A stretch of DNA of 10,332 nt from Acidobacteriota bacterium (GTDB taxonomy: Bacteria; Acidobacteriota; Terriglobia; Terriglobales; Acidobacteriaceae): assembly GCA_021781255.1 (NCBI GenBank), contig JAJXXG010000282.1:1-10332 (forward strand), written 5' to 3'. Each line of letters starts with the position of its first letter. Position 1 is the first letter of the stretch. The notes beneath the pieces are model-generated. The model searched no databases, was not told where the DNA came from, and saw only the letters and a program-made list of their open reading frames with translations. Below are positions 5,774-10,332 of this stretch, piece by piece. Position numbers and translations under genes: made by a program.

Positions 5774-7024
5774 ATGTCCACACGATCGACACCACCGGCG
5801 GGGCAAAACCAGCCGAGCTATACCGGGCCGTTCATCATCGTTACGGCACTGTTTTTCATCTTCGGGTTCATCACCACACTGAACATGGCGCTGGTGCCGC
5901 ACCTGAAGTCCATCTTCACGCTGGGCTACGCCTGGGCTATGCTGGCCGAGTCAGCGTTCTTCCTGGCCTACTTTGTCTTCTCCTCGCCCACTGCCAAGCT
6001 GATTGAGTGGATCGGCTACAAGCAGACGATGGTGGTCTCGCTGTTCATCCAGGTGGTGGGTTGCCTGTTGTTCATTCCGGCAGCGAAGCTTGTGAATTTT
6101 CCATTGTTTCTGACAGCCGTGTTCATTGTGGGCGCGGGCGTGACGGCGCTGCAGACAGCGGCGAATCCCTATGTGGCGATTCTGGGACCGGAGCACAGCG
6201 CCCCGGTGCGGCTGACGCTGGCCCAGGCGTTCAACTCGATTGGCGCCGCGATTGCGCCGATTGTAGCCGGTGCGTTCATCCTCACCGACCCGACGAAGAT
6301 GATCAGCAAGGCGGCAATCGCCAACACAGTACGTGTGCCCTACATGCTGATTGCGGCCGGATTGCTGATTCTTGGATTCGCGGTGGCCTTCCTGCACCTG
6401 CCTCACATCAAGCAGACGCAGGAGTTTCGTCCGGCGAAAGAGGGCGATCCGATCCTGGAGCGCAGCATCTGGAGCTACAAGCACACGGTGTTGGGCGCGG
6501 TGGGTATTTTCCTTTATGTGGGCGTGGAAGTGGGTCTTGCGTCAATCGCTGTGAACTATTTCAAGAACCAGGGCATGAGCAGCGAAAAGACGGCGTCGTT
6601 CCTGGTGTCGCTCTACTGGCTGGGCGCCATGGTGGGCCGGCTGCTGGGCTCATGGGTTTTGACGAAGATGAAGGCGGGCCGTCTGGTGGCGGGCTTTGCC
6701 GCCTGCGGCGCGTTGCTGCTGACAGTTTCGATGATGTCGCATGGCAATGTGGCCATCTGGACGCTGGTGCTGTGCGGCTTCTTCAATTCGATTCTGTTCC
6801 CCAACATCTTTGGACTGGGCATTGCCGGACTGGGGCCTCTGACGAGCAAGGGTTCCGGACTGATTATGACTGCGGTGGTGGGCGGCGCAGTGATTCCCTT
6901 CCTGATTGGCGCGCTGGCGGACAAGGTGGGCATCCAGCTTGCCTTCCTGCTGCCGATTGCCTGCTATCTCTACATTGCCTTCTATGGAATGTGGGGATCG
7001 AAGATCGACGAGAAGGCTGCGTAA
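5774..7024 (+). CDS. FHS-family sugar/H+ symporter (GluP/FucP-like)
   Basis: This is an MFS permease of the fucose-galactose-glucose/H+ symporter family, moving a monosaccharide across the inner membrane. Its 416 residues and 12 hydrophobic segments fit. The family signature is clear: NPYVAILG (131-138) and QAFNSIGAAIAP (151-162), with LNMALVPHLKSIF in the first helix region. Aligned by eye with E. coli FucP, the functional acids Asp46 and Glu135 become Met38 and Gln127. Glucose/galactose (GluP-type) members also lack them, so fucose is the less likely substrate; glucose, galactose or N-acetylhexosamine are options. The ATG at 5774 has GGGGAAGA about 7-14 bases upstream. The gene stands alone, divergent from the MbfA-like gene and followed by a terminator-like hairpin. 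Two LacI-operator-like cores lie upstream. The sugar cannot be named from sequence. Confidence 0.9.
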   Translation: MSTRSTPPAGQNQPSYTGPFIIVTALFFIFGFITTLNMALVPHLKSIFTLGYAWAMLAESAFFLAYFVFSSPTAKLIEWIGYKQTMVVSLFIQVVGCLLFIPAAKLVNFPLFLTAVFIVGAGVTALQTAANPYVAILGPEHSAPVRLTLAQAFNSIGAAIAPIVAGAFILTDPTKMISKAAIANTVRVPYMLIAAGLLILGFAVAFLHLPHIKQTQEFRPAKEGDPILERSIWSYKHTVLGAVGIFLYVGVEVGLASIAVNYFKNQGMSSEKTASFLVSLYWLGAMVGRLLGSWVLTKMKAGRLVAGFAACGALLLTVSMMSHGNVAIWTLVLCGFFNSILFPNIFGLGIAGLGPLTSKGSGLIMTAVVGGAVIPFLIGALADKVGIQLAFLLPIACYLYIAFYGMWGSKIDEKAA

Positions 7025-7055
7025 GCAGGACACTGAATTCAGGCGGTTTTTCAGG

Positions 7056-7078
7056 CCCTCCGGCAACACGCCGGAGGG
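7056..7078 (+). terminator. Terminator-like hairpin after the sugar transporter
   Basis: CCCTCCGGC (7056-7064) and GCCGGAGGG (7070-7078) form a perfect 9-bp stem with the loop AACAC, 31 bases after the transporter stop. The following TCTGCTGCTTCT is pyrimidine-rich but has no proper U-tract. Position and strength make a terminator the best reading. Confidence 0.5.
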
Positions 7079-7117
7079 TCTGCTGCTTCTGGGGACTTTG
7101 CAACGGCGGATGATTTG

Positions 7118-7282
7118 ATGCTGAACGATATGGCAGACGTGGAGTGGTCATGGCCGACCCTGACCGCGATGGGTAGAATCACTGTGGTCCCCACCGGAGC
7201 AATAGAGCTGCCGGGGTGGACAAGATTACCGGCGACATGGAGACAATGGAGACCCAGATTCCCGGTTTGTTTGAGGTTCTGA
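7118..7282 (+). pseudogene. Possible decayed N-terminus of a creatininase-family gene
   Basis: The frame from the ATG at 7118 encodes 54 residues. Its middle, WPTLTAMGR then ITVVPTGAIELPG then LPAT, resembles the start of creatininase-family amidohydrolases (a W-P pair, then VVxPxGAIEQHGPHLPxxT). The metal-binding His in the EQHG motif is absent (ELPG), and the match stops abruptly before the TGA at 7280. The rest of the family (about 200 residues) is missing. No good ribosome binding site precedes it. I read it as a relic or a chance likeness. It fills part of the gap 7025-7390, where no intact gene is seen. Confidence 0.25.
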
Positions 7283-7342
7283 GCAGCACCGAACGCAGAA
7301 TGGGGAAGCGGTGGTGAAGTGAGCCCGCGCGATGGAACGCAG

Positions 7343-7364
7343 GCACCGCACTCACCGGCGGTGC
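7343..7364 (+). other. Leader hairpin before the DUF2059 gene
   Basis: GCACCGC (7343-7349) pairs with GCGGTGC (7358-7364) around an 8-nt loop, 26 bases before the ATG at 7391. GCCCGC (7323-7328) could pair instead with GCGGGC (7363-7368), overlapping the 3' arm by two bases. It may be a 5'-UTR structure; function unknown. Confidence 0.3.
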
Positions 7365-7390
7365 GGGCCCAACCGAAACTTGAGGAAAGT

Positions 7391-8014
7391 ATGAAGAAAG
7401 TGATTTGGATGGCGGCAGTGATGGGATTGGCTCTGACGCCGTGCGCAGCGATTGCACAGGCTCCGGCAGCGCATGCCGCAGCAGGCACGCAACAGGATAC
7501 AGTGACCATTCCCGCGGACCAACAGGCGACGCCGGAGCAGATTGCGAAGCTTTTTGAGGTGATGCGCGTGCGCGAGCAGCTGAACCGGACGCTGCAGATG
7601 CTGCCGGAGATGATGAAGCGGGGTGTGCACGAGCAGATGGAGGCGATGCTGAAGAAGTATCCGCAGTCGCAGCAGATGACGCCGGAGCAAGAAGCCTCCA
7701 TGGAAAAGTTGATGGCGAAGTATATGCAGCAGGCGGAGCAGATTTATCCAGTGGACGAGATGATGAGCGACGCGACGGTGGTCTATCGCCACCACATGAC
7801 ACGCGCAGATGCTGATGCCTACATTGCGTTTTACAGCACACCCGCCGGACAACACCTGATTGAAGCCCAGCCGCTCATCATGAGGGAGTACATGGGCGTG
7901 GTGATGGGTCGAGTTCGGGAGCGCAGCGTGAAGATGGCGGCGGCGATGCAGCAGGATGTCCAGGAGCTGATGCAGTCGCAGGAACCAAAATCAGGCGGCG
8001 CAGTGACGAAGTAG
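7391..8014 (+). CDS. Secreted DUF2059-domain protein, Met-rich
   Basis: The protein has 207 residues. Residues 1-24 (MKKVIWMAAVMGLALTPCAA then IAQA) are a classic Sec signal peptide with an AQA cleavage motif, so it is probably periplasmic. The C-terminal half carries the DUF2059 pattern: VYRHHMTRADADAYIAFYST (131-150) then PAGQHLIEAQP. The function of DUF2059 is not known. QQxTPEQ occurs twice (44-50 and 94-100), each starting a helical stretch and hinting at an internal duplication. The mature part contains 19 Met in 183 residues (about 10%), most in amphipathic helices. The ATG at 7391 has GAGGAAA two bases upstream; the frame extends to an upstream start at 7319 that would bury the signal peptide. 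It appears to be a single-gene unit. Family call fairly sure; role unknown. Confidence 0.85.
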   Translation: MKKVIWMAAVMGLALTPCAAIAQAPAAHAAAGTQQDTVTIPADQQATPEQIAKLFEVMRVREQLNRTLQMLPEMMKRGVHEQMEAMLKKYPQSQQMTPEQEASMEKLMAKYMQQAEQIYPVDEMMSDATVVYRHHMTRADADAYIAFYSTPAGQHLIEAQPLIMREYMGVVMGRVRERSVKMAAAMQQDVQELMQSQEPKSGGAVTK

Positions 8015-8174
8015 ATGGGAGAGGGCTGGCTTGCCGTGGACAAGGATCGCGGCAAGCAAGCTGCCGGCGCCGGAGTGACTGGAAGACCACTTCAGGACAC
8101 TCGAGAGCAAGGACAAGGTGGAGCAGCTGCTGAACGGGATCAAGAGCTGCAAAGCGCGGCAAAGAAAAGCATAA
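8015..8174 (+). pseudogene. Coding-like remnant in two frames, unrecognised
   Basis: Directly after the DUF2059 stop, a frame starting ATG at 8015 reads GEGWLAVDKDRGKQAAGAG. Coding character then seems to pass to another frame: from 8079, after a TGA at 8076, a 31-codon stretch to the TAA at 8172 reads LEDHFRTLESKDKVEQLLNG and onward. Almost all of its first 22 codons end in G or C, as the real genes here do. No start codon or ribosome binding site serves it. It could be the relic of a frameshifted gene tail; I do not recognise the family. Confidence is low. Confidence 0.2.
8029..8057 (+). terminator. Hairpin after the DUF2059 gene
   Basis: GCTTGCCG (8029-8036) and CGGCAAGC (8050-8057) form a perfect 8-bp stem with a 13-nt loop, 14 bases after the DUF2059 stop. 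No U-tract follows, so termination is possible but unproven. Confidence 0.33.
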
Positions 8175-8310
8175 CTGGTACTGTTACCAGGGCAAAAATT
8201 CCCTGCGTCGGGGGAGCGATTTTCGCGTCTAATTGAAGGCAAGGCTTTAAATCGAAAACCGCCGCCCCCGCCGGGTCAATGAGTTGGATCGACGGGGGTA
8301 TTTTGCCCCT
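8175..8310. repeat. Nested inverted-repeat element, possible structured RNA or dispersed repeat
   Basis: Several dyads are nested. CTGGTA/TACCAG pair at 8175-8180 and 8185-8190. GGGCAAAA (8190-8197) pairs with TTTTGCCC (8301-8308), continued by CCC/GGG (8201-8203 with 8294-8296) and GTCG/CGAC (8207-8210 with 8290-8293). Inside, GGGG (8211-8214) pairs with CCCC (8265-8268), and CGATTTTCG (8217-8225) with CGAAAACCG (8253-8261) in 8 of 9 positions. Bases 8277-8279 and 8284-8286 make a small third arm. Together they outline a three-way junction. The element is locally AT-richer and non-coding, in the 378-bp gap before the gene at 8393. It could be a leader RNA, a dispersed intergenic repeat, or an operator cluster; it matches no riboswitch I know. 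Confidence 0.45.
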
Positions 8311-8322
8311 GTAGGTTGCTCC

Positions 8323-8347
8323 CCCGGCAGGCGAGGACATTTCCGGG
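8323..8347 (+). other. Small hairpin upstream of the gene at 8393
   Basis: CCCGG (8323-8327) and CCGGG (8343-8347) can pair around a 15-nt loop, 45 bases before the ATG at 8393. It is a weak structure that may extend the nested element upstream. The rest of 8311-8392 shows nothing I recognise. Confidence 0.2.
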
Positions 8348-8392
8348 TGAACCATCCAAACGGGCGCCGGCCAATCAACGACTGGTGACTGG

Positions 8393-9505
8393 ATGAGCTC
8401 ACGCTCTTTGTATCGTTCCGCAATTGTTTTCTTAGGATTTGTGTTGATAAGTTGGACCTCACTGGCTGCACAATCAGCCGCCGGTGGCGCGGAGCCATCG
8501 CCTGCGCGGGCGGCTGCACCGCAATCAATGGTGGCGGCTGCACCAACGGCCGCGGACGCGCCCGCACCGCAAGGTGTGGTGGCCCATGGTGCAAGCATTG
8601 GCGGCACGGTGACCGACGAAAACGGCGACCTGGTGCCCGGCGCGACAGTGACGCTGGATGATGGCAACCCAGCCGAGCAACACACCATGGTTGCGACCGA
8701 CAACGCCGAATTTGAGTTTGCGAATCTGAAGCCGGGAGTGGCCTATCATCTTGCGGTACGCGCTACGGGCTTCAAGGACTGGAACTCGCCGGCTCTGACG
8801 CTCGATCCTGACCAGTATCTGTTTGTGAAGGACATTGCGCTGCGCGCGGTTGCCGAAGGAATGACGGTGACAGTTTCGGCCTCTCCTGTGGAGATTGCGA
8901 CCGAGCAGGTGCATCTGGAAGAGCAGCAGCGCGTGATGGGCTTTATTCCGAATTTCTACGTGGTCTACGACGGCGAGAATGCTGCGCCGATGACGGCGAA
9001 GCTGAAGTTCCAGATGGCTTTTCACGCGATGACGGACCCGATCACGTTTCTGGGCACGGGGGCAATGGCGGGAATCTATCAGGCCTCCGACACGCCCGAT
9101 TACGTGCAGGGTGCGAAGGGGTATGGGCAACGATTCGGAATGGTTTATGCGGATGGATTTACCGATCTGTTTTTTGGCGGCGCCGTTTTGCCGGCACTGT
9201 TGCACCAGGATCCGCGCTATTACTACAAAGGAACGGGATCAAAGAAGTCGCGGCTGATGCATGCTCTTGCCGGACCATTTGTGTGCAAGGGCGACAACGG
9301 CAAATGGCAGCCGAACTACTCGAGCATGGGCGGCGATGTGATTTCCAGTGCGCTCTCTGATCTCTACTATCCTCAATCGAACCGTGGCGGAAGCCTGGTG
9401 TATGAGGGCTTCCTGATCAGCACGGCGGAGCGCGAAGTGAGCACCGTGGTGCAGGAGTTTGTGCTACGCAAGCTGACTCCAAACCTGCGCAGCCGGGCAG
9501 AATAG
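8393..9505 (+). CDS. Secreted protein with carboxypeptidase-like regulatory domain
   Basis: The 370-residue protein begins with a signal peptide (SLYRSAIVFLGFVLISWTSL, then AAQSA; cleavage near residue 27). An Ala/Pro-rich linker follows (about 28-65). Residues about 67-152 are a carboxypeptidase-like regulatory domain, a beta-sandwich (GASIGGTVTDENGDLVPGAT). The remainder (about 180-370) is a separate domain with MGFIPNFYVVYD, FQMAFHAMTDP and HQDPRYYYKG. I have seen similar C-terminal regions in acidobacterial proteins of unknown function. There is no TonB plug or long barrel, so it is not itself a TonB-dependent receptor; a periplasmic or outer-membrane-associated role is likely. The ATG at 8393 has a poor Shine-Dalgarno but yields a proper signal peptide. 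The nested-repeat element lies upstream and the GH8 gene 101 bases downstream. Function is not assigned. Confidence 0.82.
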   Translation: MSSRSLYRSAIVFLGFVLISWTSLAAQSAAGGAEPSPARAAAPQSMVAAAPTAADAPAPQGVVAHGASIGGTVTDENGDLVPGATVTLDDGNPAEQHTMVATDNAEFEFANLKPGVAYHLAVRATGFKDWNSPALTLDPDQYLFVKDIALRAVAEGMTVTVSASPVEIATEQVHLEEQQRVMGFIPNFYVVYDGENAAPMTAKLKFQMAFHAMTDPITFLGTGAMAGIYQASDTPDYVQGAKGYGQRFGMVYADGFTDLFFGGAVLPALLHQDPRYYYKGTGSKKSRLMHALAGPFVCKGDNGKWQPNYSSMGGDVISSALSDLYYPQSNRGGSLVYEGFLISTAEREVSTVVQEFVLRKLTPNLRSRAE

Positions 9506-9559
9506 ACGGTAACAAACCAGAACAAGCTTGCCACTTGGAAGCCCGGCGCGCGATACTTC

Positions 9560-9591
9560 GAAGCGATAAGTAAATCGCTTCACTTCAAGCG
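9560..9591. promoter_or_regulatory. Alternating half-site array upstream of the GH8 gene
   Basis: GAAGCGAT (9560-9567) and ATCGCTTC (9574-9581) form a perfect 8-bp dyad with a 6-base centre. The second arm also pairs with the next bases: CGCTT (9576-9580) and AAGCG (9587-9591) around CACTTC. Thus AAGCGA, TCGCTT and AAGCGA alternate within 32 bases, ending 15 bases before the ATG. AAATCGCTT also fits the LacI-type AANCGNTT core. It could be an operator pair or two mutually exclusive RNA hairpins next to the ribosome binding site. Confidence 0.4.
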
Positions 9592-9606
9592 ACTGCGAGG
9601 TTCCCC

Positions 9607-10332
9607 ATGTGCAAAGTGAAGACGTGTGGCGTGGCTGTGAGGGCCGCTCTGCTGCTGGCCGCGGCGTTGCCTGCGGTCGTGGCCGGGCAGACGCTCAACA
9701 ACGGCTCCGGCGCATACGCAACCGGAAAGTATCAGAACCTCTTCGCGGCGGATGGTCACTCAGAGCGCGCGGTTCACGCGAAGATAGAAGCCGCCTATGA
9801 GCAGCTGTTCCACGGCAACCCCGAGACGCAGGCCGTCTACTTCCCTGCCGGCAAAAATGCGAACGGCCCGCTGGCTTACCTGACCGACTGGGCCAACCAC
9901 GATGTGCGCACCGAAGGCATGTCCTACGGAATGATGACCACCGTGGAGCTGAACAAGAAGAAGGAATTCGACGCGCTGTGGAATTGGGCGAAGACCTACA
10001 TGTACATCAGTGATCCGAAGGCGCCGAGCTATGAGTTCTTCGCGTGGAGCTGCAAGTGGGACGGGACACATAACTCGGAAGGCGCAGCACCGGATGGCGA
10101 GTCCTACTTTGCGATGGCGCTCTTGTTTGCGTCAAACCGCTGGGGCGACGGCAAGGGGATTTACGACTATCACGCAGAGGCTGAGAAGCTGCTGCACGCG
10201 ATGGTGCACCGAGAGGTAATCTCCGCGCAGGACAAGCGTGGAATACATACGGTTGGCCCGATGATGCACAGGGATCCAACGATGGTCCTGTTTGTGCCGG
10301 AGATGATGCCGCATCCTTTTACCGATCCCTCG
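9607..10332 (+). CDS. GH8 glycoside hydrolase, Rex-like exo-oligoxylanase (partial, 3' end cut)
   Basis: The frame is open to the window edge, giving the first 242 residues of a family 8 glycosyl hydrolase. Closest in style are reducing-end xylose-releasing exo-oligoxylanases (Rex, EC 3.2.1.156), which free xylose from the reducing end of xylo-oligosaccharides; chitosanases and endoglucanases share the family. Residues 1-27 look like a signal peptide ending VVAG. GKYQNLF (40-46) precedes DVRTEGMSYGMM (99-110), where Glu103 is the expected general acid. FFAWSCKWDGT (144-154), APDGESYFAMALLFASNRWG (161-180) and KLLH (194-197) also match GH8. The catalytic-base Asp seems to lie beyond the edge, as about 150-200 residues are missing. 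The ATG at 9607 has GAGG six bases upstream. The alternating AAGCGA half-sites lie just before it. Xylan use fits a plant-litter degrader. Confidence 0.9.
   Translation, partial: MCKVKTCGVAVRAALLLAAALPAVVAGQTLNNGSGAYATGKYQNLFAADGHSERAVHAKIEAAYEQLFHGNPETQAVYFPAGKNANGPLAYLTDWANHDVRTEGMSYGMMTTVELNKKKEFDALWNWAKTYMYISDPKAPSYEFFAWSCKWDGTHNSEGAAPDGESYFAMALLFASNRWGDGKGIYDYHAEAEKLLHAMVHREVISAQDKRGIHTVGPMMHRDPTMVLFVPEMMPHPFTDPS

Noticed and set aside
7051..7701. 216-codon minus-strand frame across the intergenic region and DUF2059 gene
   Set aside because: Ser/Cys/Ala-rich, overlaps the signal-peptide-bearing DUF2059 gene and the transporter's terminator-like hairpin; no motif.
8190..8308. Known riboswitch class for the nested element
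   Set aside because: I looked for TPP, cobalamin, SAM, glycine and cyclic-di-GMP signatures and saw none; the downstream gene suggests no ligand either.
8525..9205. 226-codon minus-strand frame opposite the gene at 8393
   Set aside because: Arg/His-rich complement of the regulatory-domain gene without recognisable features.
9609..9800. GTG-started 63-codon frame at 9609
   Set aside because: It is a shifted frame inside the GH8 gene, whose own frame from 9607 carries clear family motifs.

Overview
The window is about 60% GC by eye and reads as an ordinary chromosomal stretch of a heterotrophic Gram-negative soil bacterium. Acidobacteriota (class Terriglobia) is my best guess. It rests on the gene styles: a secreted protein with a carboxypeptidase-like regulatory domain and a 'HQDPRYYY' C-terminal region, a DUF2059 protein, a GluP-type sugar porter and a GH8 xylanase. 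This is family knowledge and inference, not a database result.

Region 1 (1-2885, respiration). A minus-strand cydA-cydB operon encodes a cytochrome bd-type quinol oxidase. Its tail (1-220) holds three strong hairpins and no gene. No cydX, cydC or cydD is visible. The 228-bp region upstream of cydA is shared with the divergent gene hemY. It carries a textbook CRP/FNR-superfamily palindrome (TGTGA-N6-TCACA), so heme-requiring oxidase and heme synthesis may be controlled together.

Region 2 (2886-5773, heme and iron). hemY (plus) encodes an FAD-dependent porphyrinogen oxidase. Nine bases beyond its stop codon, the convergent minus-strand gene ends; it encodes a ferritin-like/VIT1-CCC1 fusion (MbfA type), a likely membrane iron exporter. 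A small hairpin covers both stop codons. A strong Shine-Dalgarno places the MbfA start at an internal GTG (5561), giving 401 residues.

Region 3 (5774-8392, sugar uptake and small genes). An FHS-family sugar/H+ symporter follows on the plus strand. Its 212-bp upstream region has two LacI-operator-like cores. Then come a terminator-like hairpin, a possible decayed creatininase fragment, a Met-rich secreted DUF2059 protein, a coding-like remnant, and an intergenic element of nested inverted repeats (8175-8310).

Region 4 (8393-10332, cell envelope and polysaccharide use). A secreted protein with a carboxypeptidase-like regulatory domain is followed by the first 242 residues of a GH8 enzyme resembling reducing-end xylose-releasing exo-oligoxylanase (Rex), cut by the window edge. 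A repeat of AAGCGA/TCGCTT half-sites precedes it.

I see no mobile element, phage, CRISPR array, tRNA, rRNA or defence system, and no clear new multi-gene system. The items most worth a second look are the nested inverted-repeat element, the shared CRP/FNR-type site, the ferritin-VIT fusion, and the half-site array upstream of GH8.
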